Shown: piece after piece, positions 10,801 through 22,896 of the stretch | Layout: every line of letters starts with the position of its first letter | Numbering within the stretch: position 1 is the stretch's first letter | NCBI GenBank assembly: GCA_017562135.1 | Contig: QEYB01000921.1 | Span: forward strand, 310,001-374,000 | Source: Dipylidium caninum | Taxonomy: Eukaryota > Platyhelminthes > Cestoda > Cyclophyllidea > Dipylidiidae | Length of the DNA stretch: 64,000 nt | Direction: 5' to 3' | The notes under the pieces: model-generated | The model's input: only the letters and a program-made list of their open reading frames with translations | What the model was told of the DNA's origin: nothing | Databases searched by the model: none | Made by a program: the position numbers and the translations under genes

Positions 10801-13800
10801 TTCAGATTCTCTTGTGTGGTGACATTCTGCGGAGTCAAATTTTACATTTGTTCGATATTTTGATTTATTAATTTCCTCACGGCTTATATTCTTGACCTTC
10901 CGCTTTGTCTTTCAGCACTTTTAGTAATTTTCACCTCTGCAAACTTCATCTTTGCCTATTATTTGAAACTGATACTGAAACTAATTTACGTAATAAAAGG
11001 CATTAAAAGTGTCATTAGCAAACATGTTGATAATTTTTCATGATCTTCGCAAAATGTTTCTTTTTCATCTTAGTAATTGTCAAGGTGAAACACTCTCCGA
11101 TTTGCTGAATGATTGGCAACCCAAGAAGGCTGCTTTTGGAGGATCAGAGTCTCAGAGGCTGCTCTTTAACCAGTTATTGCACACAATTAAGGAGAAGCTG
11201 GGCGGTATGTTTCCTTTTTAACCCCTGTATTGTGTTAGCCATGCAGTGTTTACAGCTTAGTTTATACATTTTTTTTTTTCGATTATTTTCATTTCCCTCC
11301 TCACGCAGATTCTTACGAGAGATGGTATTCATATCGACCCCCTAAACCCGTTGTCGACTCTTCTGCGCAAGCAAGAGGTTCCATTACTATCGTTGATGAT
11401 GAGGAAGACGAAGATGACGCTACAGAGATAGATAATGAATCTCCTCCAGTGACCAAGACGAGGAAATTAGCTTCGTTACGACGGCGAACCATTAGTTCGG
11501 ACTCCCAAGAGGAAGAACAAGAAACTCTGAAAACTTATGAGAAAAAGAAGAGGAGTTTGATCAAAAGAATTGCTTTCGATTGCAATTCTGTTGCTATTCA
11601 AGACTATCGTAACGCCATGAAAGCTGTCGGCAGTTCCGCACCTCGGTAAGTCTTGGACTCTACAACCATATGTAGTATTGGGCAAAGAGATTTCTGTTCA
11701 CAGATTTATTTGTTTACCATCAAAGCGTAAATGGGATCTTGGGCGAGTTCTTGTTTATGGTTAGCGTCGTATATCTATGTGAGGGTTTCTTATTACATTT
11801 TCTGGCAATATTTGATACGTATCCATTATCCCCTCTGGAAAGTAGTCTTAGTGATTTAAGTTTTTTGGGCTACGTTTGCCCATATGTATTTCATTTATAA
11901 TATTTTAAGCTTGATGACTGATTTATAGTGTTTTATGACATTGGTTTCTCATTGCCTCATCGAACCGGCGATATTTGCTTCCTGATGACTTGTTGGAAAA
12001 TTACGTACTTCTTTAGACAGTCTGCTTATAAGAAACCTACTGCTATCTCGATTTTCCCTTAAAGTCGAGCTAAATTCTTGAGTTTACATTTGATTTCTTC
12101 TTATATTTCCTATATATTAATGGTTTTGTTTAGACTTAGCATTTGTATTTCATAGTAATGCGCTATCATGTGGCTGAGGGAAGTAAAACTACATTTTATT
12201 TGGTGCCCTATTTACTCCAAAACCCATCATATGACTAGCGGAGAGCATGGAAACACAATACGATGCAGCACATCCTCACACGGAATTTTTGCTAACTCCG
12301 ACGAGGGTCAACGTGAGAAAGATGGCCATGAACCACAACAAAAGCGAAGAAGAAGAAAGAATAGGGGCTTTCCATCGCCCATATATCCTCGCAACTCACC
12401 ACCGCGATTTAATACATCATCTGCTGGTTAGTATCGAGGTTTCCCGCTCTTTTACTGAAGCAACGTTAATTTTCTTGAATTAACCGAATTGAATCACAAA
12501 TTACTCGTAGAGTTTGAACGCCCCAATGTTTTGCACCCCTCCGAACCATTGGAATTCGATTCCAGCGAACTGTTTTCCTCTACCCAAGCGGAGCCGCTTG
12601 GGACCTTCCAAACATCTAAGCCTCCTGTTTCCTCTCTGCCTCCGACACGAATACCATCAGCACCCCTCGCCATGCCTTCTCAAAAGACAGATTTGCCTGA
12701 ACAATCACAAATGCCAGGTATTTGTTTCTAGTATCCACTTATCTATACCAAATTTAGTTATCTGAGCTTTTTACATTTTTACTTATTTCCACTTTTAGGC
12801 ATGACCTGGTGCACCGTCAAAGTTACGTTTCACGATATCTCCCTCGTAGTTCCTGTCGATTCATCGTGAGTCTTGTTCCAAGCGTTGAGTTGTATTTGAC
12901 AAAACGGAAACCCCTTTTTGTTAATAATAGGTTCTATCAGCGTCAGATTTTGGGTACTTTTGCGTTTCCCCAATGTAAAGTGTAGAGTTCTGAGGAATGA
13001 GCTATCGTCAACTTTGTCTTACAATTAAACACAAACCTATAAAAAGTCGTTACATTATCACACTTCATTGTATACACCAAGATCTCGCACAGTGAAGTGG
13101 CTTGCGAAAGAGGCCTATCGTCGCCACCAATTACTTCTCAATCAAGAGGCCTCTGCGGTTAGCGCTAATCAAATTCGCATTCGTACGTCCGACGGAGCTC
13201 TCCTTCTCCCAACAGACCTCCTTTGTACAGTTCTCCCGGCTGCTGCCACTCCACACACCTTGACCCCGGAGCTGATCGCGGAAGTCATTGATACAGTGAA
13301 AGCACCTCAGGTTCCCTCTCCAGCTTCTTCATCAAGTAAGCTTTATTTCGGCTGCCTAGTCTCGAACATCTATGCAGTATAAGAGGGGGGGGGGGGGTTG
13401 AGACATTTTCTACTGTCTACACACTTGTAGATATTACTTAAAGCGCTTTCCTTTGTGTATGTCGCTTTTTACCTTTGGTCTATGTTGTCAGCCGTTTGCT
13501 AACAGTTGATTATTTTTTTTAGCAATTTAGATTATATAGACACTAGGTTAATCTGTTTTGAATGGCCTTTTATGTCCTTTAAGATCTTTCGCACAACTTC
13601 ATGCGCTGCGTCACCACAATGTTACCACGACTTTCCTTTGATTCTTGATTATTCCCATAAAAATACCTTTCCTTCTTGTGCAAACAGATAGTGACCGCCA
13701 GGCTCTTCATTGTCTGAACCAACTTTGTTTAGAGCAATATTTTACTATGCAACTGAGTTCTAACTCATCGCCTTGGCTTGTTAGGTAAGTCAGTCCACGA

Positions 13801-16800
13801 AACGCCTGGGTTGTTGCAAAATTTGAACCATCTCTCTGCGTCACTGCGCCGAGCAATAGCCAGTGCTGTGGAGACAGGATGTCTGGACCTTTCTTTCCAG
13901 GCACTTGGAGTCCGTGGTTGTGCCGATGCCTTAACCCATTATATAAAAATGAGGCCTGCATCTCGACCTCTTAAGAAACTACATCTCGATGGTAATCTCT
14001 TTTTAGTAAATTGGGAAGATAAGCTCTTCTCGTTGTTGTTTGGTCTTTTGGAATGGATCTGGTTTTTCTAGTTGATGGAGTTGTGCAATTGGCCATTTTT
14101 GCCAATTGTTTTTCACCTTATTACTTCTCACGATTATGAACATTCATTTTTCACTTAGGGTAACTTTAAAATTTACTTGTTTTATTTGGTATGTTCATTT
14201 GTACTATGCAATTTTGCTCCATCCCTGTATATTTCTTTGCTTCATATTCTTATTATTCCTCGTTCGTGGCTTCGTCAATCATAATTATATTTTCTTGTGT
14301 CTTCTAAACTTGACTCTAAAAAGTTGTGTAAATTGCTATTTTCTTTTTAAAGGCAACATACTATCTTCACTGGATCTGTTGGGAGAGCGCGCCTCTTCTG
14401 GCAAGTGTGATTTACTTGCAGTCTTTCAGGAAATCCTAACTCCTAACCTAAAGGAGCTTTCATTGTCTGAGAATTTTCTCACACTTGAGGGCGTGTTGGC
14501 TCTACTTTGCTCCAAACAGAAAGGGTAACTGTCAAAGATGTTAACCGGTCTTTAAATAACAGTCATACGTATATTTTTGGTAATCTTGGTCGGTGATCAA
14601 TGTCACCTCGTTTAAGTGAGGTACTCTAATTTATTCAACATACTTGCAGTATAACTTGAGTGTTGACAAGACGGAAAGGGTAGAGCCAAAGTTATTAGTT
14701 GAAAATGGTCGCTTTGTCTGTCGGCCGCCACTAAAATCGGCTTGCCATTACGACTGACTCTCTTATTCGCTAGCGTAGCGTGCCTTTTCGGAATGGCGTC
14801 TACTCATCCAATTCTCATCTTTAGATGTGACACGCAGTCAAATCACCTAACTCATCTGTGTCTCAATTATAATCCCCTCTTTTGCCAAATGAAAAAAACT
14901 ACTGTCGACGAGGTTGCCGAAGGTGGTCTGGGTTCCCCGTCGATCCTGCCAACTGCTTGGCTCGCCGTCGAGAGTTTTGACGTTGATTCCGAGGGCGGGG
15001 CCCCACCGCTCCTTTCTCGAGTGTTAGCCTTTTGCCCGCACTTGACTTGTCTTCAACTCGTGGGTTGTGACATTACATCTACTGTTTGGCAAGCAGCCAC
15101 CATGTCCCTTTCTGACAACGCCATTCCATCTTCATGGGAGCCGTCTGAAGGTCAGTCGTCTTATTTCTCTCAGCCATCAGTGACGTTTTTTGAATGTGGA
15201 ATCATTATATATTTCCTTTTTCTTTGTTTCTCCTCTTTTATCATGTATCAAAAAGTTGTTTTTTTTTCCGCAAACGTTAAGGCCATTCTGGAAGCTTCTT
15301 GGTCGACTTAGAATCTGTGTTATAAAGCATGGGGGTTTGGGTATTGACATGATATCTTGAAGAATGGATTTTTGTTTTTGCATTCCTAAACTGTTTGAAA
15401 AACGGTTTAGCGCAAACTCTATTACATTATTGAGATGTTTTGCTTGCTTAGACAGAAAGGTATTCCATAGCACCTTTTTGTGGAAGTCCGAGACCTAAAC
15501 TTATTTTTTTCTAACTGAGTACAACAATGTTCAAATTTGAGGTAGGACTTTTTATTTTCAGCCAATTCACCCAATTCTAAATTCGCTAATCTCGTCGAAT
15601 TGGACCTCAGTTTGAATCCCCTTTCATCGGGGCTAACTTCAACGGACAATGACTTCTTGTTTAATCTACTCAAACCCGCGGAAAGAATAGACCGTCCCGA
15701 CTTTTCCACTCTTCGTGTTCTGCGTATCCGAGGAAGCCTCTCTCGGAACGCGAAATCGTGCGCTAATTCCGAACCCTTTTTTGGCCCCGATGCCTTATCT
15801 GAGGAGAGCTGGTTTCTCTGTGAGAATATCACAGAGAGGCTTGATCTAGGGCTGTATGGAGATGTGTTTATTTCGTGTCTCGCACGGTTTCTTGATTCGG
15901 TAGGGGTAAAATATCTCTCATTACCTCATCAGTTATAAAAAATTCTGTATAAAGTGAATTTATAAATTTTAGGGGAATTCGAATATCCAAGTGCTGGACG
16001 TCAGATGCTGTAATTTAACCGAGAGATGTCTCATCAATTTTCAGAGGTAGGGATTGACTGGCATTCTCATGCTATGTGTGGCATGCTATTTACCTTGTAC
16101 TACTTTTAATATTCTTTTGATGGTTCATTTCTTAACCATTTTTGAATGTGCACGCGACATCATAGGTGATTAGGAAAACACACACTGAGTTCATTGAACT
16201 TTCCTAGGTTATTGGCAGCGCCCTGTACTGCCCTCACATCGTTGTTGTGCAGTGAAAATCCCTGTTTGCAGAAGCCTGCCTTGTGGGCAAAGCTGTTGTC
16301 GACCAGTGCGCAGGCCACCTCCTCATTGACCTCCCTCTCCATCGATGTTCCCTTACGTATGTTCTCATCTTCATTATCTGTTCATAAAATACTGTTCACA
16401 CGAGTAAGTGTTGACAGTTAATTTTGAAGTAAGCATGGTTGCCTTTATTTTCCTAAATCCGTCATATTTTGGCATAACTTCAAAGGTGCTATTCTGATAC
16501 CGTACTTGGATTTTTGAGCTCGGAATTTGGGGACAGCATCTGTCAGCTCTTACTGGATTATTTATTTTAGTCGCGGGAAGCACCAGCCTAGTTGAAGCTA
16601 TCTCGGATCCTAGATTATTTTGCTTTTTCTTAGTCGAAAACATTATAAGCCTGGGACTTCTTTCCGAATTTAATCCATCTCCTTTTGTGATCCAATTCTA
16701 TCTACTGAACGGAATAATGCAGGAGAGGTTCCACTTCCCTGCAGCCGGTAATTTACACTTTCCTGTGCTTTTCTTCCTCCTATTACTGCAGTTAAAACCG

Positions 16801-17098
16801 ACGCGGATTTCATCCTCGTAACGGAAGCGGTTTCTAGCAAGATGTCACTTGCCGCTTGCCCCACCCCGCTGCAGGAATTCGCTCTCGCTACACCAACTCC
16901 TTTTCCCTTGTTGGGAGACCACTTTCCCCTGAGGAAGAAGATTTCTCTCTCCACTTTGATGAGTGTTCGGGAGCATTCTGTCTCCCCCTGTGCTCCGCCC
17001 CTCGTCCGTTTCATATATCATATCGTAGCCTGCTTTTTGAAGAGTTTTGGAAAGCTAGCCAAAGTTTACTACCGACCTTGCCGCATTGTTTTTTCTAG
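7872..17098 (+). CDS. TONSL: Tonsoku-like DNA repair protein (apparent frameshift)
   Basis: TONSL, with MMS22L, reads unmethylated H4K20 on new chromatin through its ankyrin repeats and loads RAD51 at damaged forks. The order of domains is diagnostic. TPR repeats run about 8080-9770 (e.g. RSMAECYLELGDFNNAIK). Ankyrin repeats occupy 10284-10790 (NLKGESPLHVAVINGN, then GHPINLRDGAGWLPIHEAAF). An acidic/Ser and basic linker follows (11309-12716), with IQDYRNAMKAVGSSAPR matching a conserved TONSL motif. Next come a ubiquitin-like domain (12800-13334, RTVKWLAKEAYRRHQ) and leucine-rich repeats (13788-16353). The stop is at 17096-17098 after PTLPHCFF. The start is tentative: ATG 7872 with a 7-nt exon spliced in phase to 8080 fits. 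The ankyrin exon shifts frame at the T6 run 10670-10675. Fewer TPRs are visible than in vertebrates. Many exon borders are approximate. Confidence 0.88.
10670..10675 (+). other. TONSL: Apparent -1 frameshift at a T6 run in the TONSL ankyrin repeats
   Basis: Up to TYLLDKGA the homology runs in one frame. Directly after the T6 run it continues in another frame with DDIGCKEDLSTPLFEAIHG, the normal continuation of the second and third ankyrin repeats. No GT...AG pair that could remove the shift lies between. A run of seven T would keep the frame open. A homopolymer sequencing error is more likely than real inactivation, because the gene is otherwise intact downstream. Confidence 0.7.
13385..13397. 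repeat. G13 homopolymer in a TONSL intron
   Basis: Thirteen consecutive G residues follow the ubiquitin-like exon by about 50 bp. The site is intronic and likely length-variable and error-prone in sequencing. Confidence 0.95.
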
Positions 17099-17747
17099 CA
17101 GATGAACTTATACCCGCCTTTTCCTCTCTCTCCCCCCTTTTCTTCTTTGCCGTTTGTAACGCAACTTTTGTAATTATTTTGAAATGTCTTGATTTGTTAT
17201 AAATTGCTTACAGAACGGTGTGGGTTTTTTCTGTTTATGTTTGTTTTTGTTGTTCTTTTTGCCGAGTTATTGGCGTTCAAGCCTTTTGACCGGTGAACGT
17301 TGTATCAGTGTGGACTTGATTTGGAAATTGAATCCACACTCACTTCGAAAATCACGAAATTTAAATATCTTTCGCTGTTGGTGTTGTCACAATTGTGTCT
17401 ACATTAGTGATCGAAAAATAGTCATCATCAACTTATGTGAAACTTTGGGAGGATCAGTGATTTTCCCACCACCGACGAACTGTTGCTAAGGTCTGTTTAT
17501 CAACTGGACAGGTTATGTAACTATAGACGAGGAAATGATACCAAGCAGCCGACTGGGCGTCGAGATCTTCGTGTGTGAGATTTCACCACATCGACTGGCA
17601 TCCCTTCTCGTGGGGCGGGGCGGGGCGTGGGGGCTGGGGTTAACCGAGACGGGCTAACGTACTCGCGTCCATGAGAAAATCCCTCATGGTTTCTCAAGTG
17701 GACGAAATGAGTCTCAACGAATTATTCATCATTTTAAGCTCAGCAAA
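17099..17747. other. Intergenic region, TONSL 3' flank to next gene
   Basis: The stretch holds T-rich sequence just after the TONSL stop and then mixed sequence with no supported gene. A short open frame at about 17220-17489 has no recognisable features and reads like chance. The last 140 bp contain a GC-box cluster, listed separately. Confidence 0.5.
17611..17639 (+). promoter_or_regulatory. GC-box / G-run cluster upstream of the coiled-coil gene
   Basis: Five runs of four or more G (tggggcggggcggggcgtg, then ggggctgggg) lie about 110-140 bp upstream of the ATG at 17748. Two overlapping copies of the GC-box core GGGGCGGGG are present, the classic Sp1/KLF site, and the spacing would also allow a G-quadruplex. 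A promoter role is inferred from position. Confidence 0.45.
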
Positions 17748-18718
17748 ATGGAAACACCCGAGTCAACCTTCTCCCTCCTCTCAAGGGCGATCGAGAGCCA
17801 CATGAAAGGCGAGTCGATTGGGTACAAATGCCCCTCTCCCTTCCCCCCCCCCCTTCGTTCGTATTTGCCTACTTACTGTAATTGCCTTATCTAGTAACGT
17901 TAGTTTTGACATGTGTCTTTTAACCACCATCCACTGATGATTTCAAATGAATTGCTGTCTACTCAACTTTTGCTGACACCGAGGCCCCTCGTGATGATGT
18001 GAACACGGCCCCATTTAACGTTGCCCTCTCCTGTTGGTAGGACGTGCAAATTTGGAAGAACAGTTAAGGAATATTGAAGCTAAAGCCTCCCTTGCTGAAC
18101 GGGAGCTGACCACAGGTTTGTTGCTCCGGTTGCCTGTTACCCAGCTGTTTCTCAGCTGAAAAGGAGTATTCTATTGTCCACGAAGAAGGAGTGGTGTTGC
18201 GCGAGAAAAAACAGCTCCTTCTAACCAAATTGGAAACTATAAACGCCAAGAACGATAGGTGAGATCGTGACACCATTTTCGTAGGCATCGGGTACTGACG
18301 CGGGTAAACCTCACTTTAAAAAGTGCACCTCGTCCCGACGCTTCAGGAAATCGTCGGGAAAGCCTCCCGAGCGACCAACGCTAAACTCCTTGTGATGGGC
18401 TGTCCGGGCCTTAAGCAAGCCTTCTCTACCAGCTTTCCGTCTTCTGTAGATTACAGCGACTTTTCGACGAAAATAGAAACGCAGAACACGAGTTGGAAGG
18501 CCGCATTTCCGACTATCAGGCACAAATGGATTTGGAGCGAAACCGCCTCAACGGAGAATTCCTGAAACTACAGAACCCGATTTTCACAGAGCTTGGTATT
18601 CGACAAACGACGGAATTTGACTTTCCAGTAATGTAAGACTTGGCTGATATTTCAATTACCTCTCTTAGCGATGTGGATTCTTTGAAGGAGAAACGATCGG
18701 CTATCGAAGGAACCCTTT
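17748..18718 (+). CDS. Small coiled-coil protein, unrecognised (157 aa)
   Basis: I do not recognise this protein. Five exons join in frame: 17748-17806, 18041-about 18117, about 18158-18258, 18451-18634 and 18670-18718. The intron between exons 2 and 3 is about 40 nt. The product starts METPESTFSLLSRAIESHMK, and residues about 20-125 are a near-continuous coiled coil rich in Glu, Lys, Arg and Leu (e.g. ANLEEQLRNIEAKASLAERE and ELEGRISDYQAQMDLERNR). A non-coiled tail follows (PIFTELGIRQTTEFDFPV) and it ends EKRSAIEGTL. Splice phases agree at each border, which argues for a real gene. The first donor reads AAAG/GCGAGT, so intron 1 would be a GC-AG intron. Size and layout recall kinetochore, synaptonemal or axonemal coiled-coil subunits, but no family motif is visible. 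A fragment of a longer rod protein is unlikely given a start and a stop. Confidence 0.62.
17843..17853. repeat. C11 homopolymer
   Basis: Eleven C residues within the first intron of the coiled-coil gene, just after exon 1. Length is likely variable. Confidence 0.95.
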
Positions 18719-18876
18719 AGAAAGCCCTTTGTGGATTGTTATTTATAAAATTTGTGTTTTTTAAAGTATTCTCGTACAATTGTGAAATCGAAATGGGAGC
18801 TTAAAACAAAATTGACTTGGAACATAAATTTGTTTCAGATAAGATGTGGAGTCGACGGAATAAGATTCAGAAACGT

Positions 18877-18882
18877 TTTATT
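18877..18882 (-). terminator. PSMA3: PSMA3 polyadenylation signal (AATAAA)
   Basis: On the minus strand AATAAA lies 16 bp past the PSMA3 stop codon. It is the only canonical hexamer close to the stop. It sits about 160 bp beyond the stop of the convergent coiled-coil gene, so the two transcripts may overlap at their 3' ends. Confidence 0.6.
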
Positions 18883-18898
18883 AAAATGTCAGTAGATG

Positions 18899-20334
18899 TT
18901 ACAACATGCCAATTTCTTCATCAAGGTCACCGGATTCCTCGAGAGAACGTTTCGCGTACTCTTCGGCTTCTTGATGAACTTCAAGAGGAACCATTTCGTG
19001 TCGGCATCCAGTTTCTAGGGTTAAAATTCCACCATAAGCGTGGCAGGAAGTAGGAGTCGATAAGTCAAACCATTTGCTAGACAGAGAGGTTAGGTTCTAT
19101 GGACAGGCTCGAGGGGAATTGCTAGTATTCTGTTCTACTTGAAGCAGATGATTTTACAGTAAGATGTGCTGTGGAGATACTGTGAAAAGGAGTAACTTAC
19201 TAGCTCCAACCCAACTGAGGTTTAGTTCAAAGGACTTGTCCTTGATTTCATCGTGCACAGTGTAAATGCTACAAAAGACCGAAATATCATTCGACGTCAC
19301 TAAAGTAAATCGGTTAACTGTTGTCCGTGTGTATAACCAATGCGCTGCAGGGAGAAATATAGACCCCAGCGTAAAAACGCGGATATTCCAAAACCCCAAC
19401 ACTAATCCGTTGGGGCAGGAAGGTGGGTAAAAATAGAAGACGGGGAGAGGGAGTGCGTCAATGCCATGAAGCTTACACTTTTGCTGCCTCTTTAATGAGT
19501 TGCTGGATATTCATGTCCCCGAGTTTAATCTGTTCCAATTCAGTTTTGGCATTCTGTTTAGCCTTACCAATAGCACAGCCTTCATAAGCCTGAAATGCAA
19601 TTGAAACAGTGAAATAACAAAAGGGTGAGCTAGAAAGCCATGATTCATTATAGGACCGATAATAGTAGCACCCCAATGAATGGGAAGTACTGAAAAGTGA
19701 CTGGCAGATGACACCATTACACTCACATAATACATCCCAGATGGTTCAATAACGTATAGATGTGCACCGTCTTTCTCGTGTGATCCTAGGAGAACGGAAA
19801 CACCGAAAGGCCTGACGGCGCTATAAAGGGTGTAGGCATGCACGTGCATAGAGATGCGCTCACAGAGAGACTACAGAATCTTTTTATGGCAATTTTAATA
19901 CTTTGACAGGTATGGGGGTGCCAAAGTTTTCCCGGTAGCTTATACATTCCTCCTTCGCTGTGTGAACAAGAGCTTTGGTGTCTGACTGAAGACCGGCAAC
20001 AACCTAAATCAACGTAAAGACGAAAAAGATTCCAAACCATCCCGATATGTTCATCGACAGAAAATATCCGCTTTACACAGCCAGGCTCGTAAAGCTTGGA
20101 TAGAACTATGTTTTCAACCGCGAATACGACACCATCTTTACCCTTAAGGGCAACCGCAGTCCTACGAGGCATTAGAAAATACACCGGCTTACCCGCTGTT
20201 TTCTACCGCTTTGTACGCATATTCAATCTGGAAAACTTTACCCTCGGGAGAAAACTGGGAGGCGGACAAATCATACTATGGAAATATGTTAAAAGCTTAT
20301 CGGCGAAACCTACACCAGTGCCAATGGAGCTCAT
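18899..20334 (-). CDS. PSMA3: Proteasome subunit alpha type-3
   Basis: This is an alpha-ring subunit of the 20S proteasome core (alpha-7 in yeast numbering), a non-catalytic gate and scaffold subunit. The minus-strand start is ATG 20332-20334 (MSSIGTG), then a 38-nt intron, then [20 protein letters not shown], the proteasome alpha signature. A 31-nt intron (20162-20192) and the phrase [20 protein letters not shown] follow. Further exons give [58 protein letters not shown] and [19 protein letters not shown], all at the expected order and spacing for PSMA3. The last exon encodes [20 protein letters not shown] and ends EEIGML at 18899. The acidic tail is shorter than the human one. Every intron joins in phase and the gene looks complete. 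Confidence 0.95.
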
Positions 20335-22151
20335 GCTATCTTGTGGGCAGTGCTTAATAACTGCACAGTTCTAGTGTGAAAATAGGTTAACACAGTTATC
20401 CAATCATAATGCTTCAATTCTGAGCCATCTAGCTTCTAACCTTAATGAAATAACGAAACATCGGACGAAGCCTGAGTAGTAAAAACGTAAGCCTCCCTTA
20501 AGTCGACTTTAGTGTTATTATACAAATGAATGGAACAGTTCATGTTTCAAAAAAACAATGCCTCAAATGCGAGTGGTAAACTAAGGGTATATTGTGCACG
20601 TTACAATACTTCCTAAATTAGTAGATATTACCGAGTCAATATGTACGCGGCATTCAAAGGCTCATAGAACACTTGCTGCAAGTCAAGCGGCAAGGAAATC
20701 ACCGAAATGTACATTCCTGCCTCGCTTACACGGGCCGGTCATGCCTGAGACAACTTTCACAAAGTAAATTTATTTAATTACCGTTCTCACTGCTTTTCCA
20801 CTCACCGACTTGGCATCTAATCCGAGTCTGGCGACATATAACTCTGCAAGATCAAATATGAGGACCGTGCTAATGAAATCAGGGTACTGAGATTTGCTTC
20901 TTGGGCTAATCATAATAGTTACGGAAGAATATATTCTTGCCTCCCAGTATGTTTCGCATTTTCATAAGTAGGTACTTTTGTACCGAATAGTTTCATCTGC
21001 CCATTTTTTCAAACCCATAAAGGGCAACCTGTGCGGTTAGGGTGTTAGATCACAGTGGATGACCAGTCAGTTTGAATAATAGGGCTCACCGACTAACTCT
21101 TTACGCCTGATTTCAGTTTTATCGTGCACCCATCTCCTCACCATCTCTCCATCTCCAATTTTATTCTATGAAAAATTGTCACTATTGCGGGCTTTCCCGG
21201 TGCGGATAGTTTGGCCGTGCAAATTGAGGCCCGCGAAAACCTTTTAGAAGGAATTTTCTACTAACGACCTTTAAGTAGAATTATTTATTTATATTTACAA
21301 AAGTGTAATTAGTGAAAAAATTGAGTAAAGCCCCACGCACAGCCTACGCGGGGGCGCACAAATGTCCGATAAATAAATTGTGTGTGAGTGCGTTTGGTGA
21401 TGCGGATTTTAGTGAATGTGGATATGTGAGTGCACGCGGTCGAAAATATCATAGGGTAAAAAGGAACGAAGCGATGATGTGTGGTGGGGAGGGCCAAAAA
21501 ATAGTGTTCGATCAACACGGACTGGAAAGACAGCGGAAGGAACGAAGAGAGGGACCGGGTGCCGGTCTGTACAAAAAAAATGTGCCTCAATGTACGAACA
21601 AATCTCTCAGGAACGAGGTCCAAGGCAGTCTCTTTGTTCGCTGGGTCGTGGAGGCTACAGAAATTCGAAAAAAATGTATCACCTTTCAGTTTCGAATTAA
21701 ACAGGTTTCAGCGAAGTCCAAATAATACGTCTACTTTGCGATCACAAATAAATTCTACTTAAATTAAGGATCCCCGTTAATGAATGCGACTAAATTCGCT
21801 AGATTAGTGAAACCACTTAGTAAATGCAGGAAATCGTCGTCCCTTTTTCAAAAAATACTGTGTCAAGGATCGACTTTTATACGAAATCGCCACGTATGAT
21901 GCGAACGGTGGGTAAAAAAATCCAATGAACATGTCCAGCCCGCAAGGCAAATCTACCCAACCGCTGCGTAGAATTATCTTTGTACATGTAGACTTTCAAA
22001 GACTTTAAACCATAATACTTTTGGAGGTAAATCTTTTTATAAGAGGGCTCCTGGAAGTAATCACTCGCACATCTTTTTTGAATGCCATGAGAACATCCAT
22101 TGAGTGTTTGGACGTATTCTCTGCTAGTTGAAATGACTCGGTTGCCCAGCC
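20335..22151. other. Intergenic region between PSMA3 and the receptor kinase
   Basis: About 1.8 kb without a supported gene. The right half is the likely 3' UTR of the minus-strand receptor kinase, ending near a candidate poly(A) signal at about 21282. Open frames on both strands at 21309-21725 overlap each other and show no domain, so I treat them as chance. The left part should hold the PSMA3 promoter; nothing specific is visible. Confidence 0.45.
21282..21290 (-). terminator. Candidate poly(A) signals of the receptor kinase gene
   Basis: The minus strand reads overlapping AATAAATAA here, about 860 bp past the receptor kinase stop codon. It is an AT-rich site of the right type, but no transcript evidence is available. 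Confidence 0.4.
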
Positions 22152-22896
22152 TTAATGCCAGAGTTTTGAGTTTAGGGGTTCAATAAGCAGGCGACTTACC
22201 ACAACATAGTTACAGTGCATAGAGAAGGCTTTATGAATACTTTGTAGGTACTGCCCTCGGTCAGCATAGCAACTGTTCATCAGCACGTTGTTGCCCGCGC
22301 CCGACGGGGTCCCCACAGGCCCCGGACTAAGTTGGCCGTGCTCCGAGAGCGATGAGCACGGCAGCTGCTCCGGGCGGGGCGTTTGAGACACAGTCGCTCG
22401 GTGGAAGGGATAACAAATTGATGGGCTAATTGCGCTCTCAACAATGCTCTGGTTATTATAACAGTGTCCGTTCCCGTTGCTGCTGTTCGCGTTGATGTTG
22501 GCGATTGTGTTGGTGGTATTATTCAAGGTTAGGTAGACAGTGGAGAGGGTGGGCGAGGAGGAGCGCGAGGAGGTGGAGGAGCAGGAGGTGAAGGAGGATG
22601 AGGACGAGGACGCCGAAGACGCTGAGGTCGAAAAAGCGTGCTCGGGGTCAGTGGCGGTGGCGGCCTCGTCGTAGACTTGCTGCAGAGAAGAGACTAAGTG
22701 GGCGAAAGTGGGCCTGGCGAGAGGATCGAGTGACCAGCAGGCGAGCATGAGGTTGTACACCGGTCCCGGCGAGGCAAGCGGCTGCTCATTGCGGAGGCCC
22801 AGTTGGAGAGCCTTTAAAAGCCCCTCCGCGGAGAGAGTCGGGTACGGCGTCCCCCCGAAGGAGAAGATCTCCCAAAGCAGTATTCCAAACGACCAA
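22152..22896 (-). other. Kinase C-lobe and Ser/Asn-rich tail exon
   Basis: This largest exon of the receptor gene (read 22896 to 22152) encodes the end of the kinase C-lobe ([33 protein letters not shown]), then about 150 residues of Ser, Asn, Thr and Pro with homopolymeric Ser. Tyr residues in the tail (e.g. in TVYLTLNN) could be docking sites. Such tails evolve fast and cannot be aligned by eye. Confidence 0.85.

Noticed and set aside
18817..19053. Plus-strand frame resembling a SUMO-like protein (FLHQGHRI)
   Set aside because: It is the antisense shadow of the last PSMA3 exon, whose minus-strand reading matches the PSMA3 C-terminus residue by residue and splices in phase.
21312..21725. 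137-codon plus-strand frame
   Set aside because: No domain, overlapped by other frames on both strands, and placed in the likely 3' UTR of the receptor gene.
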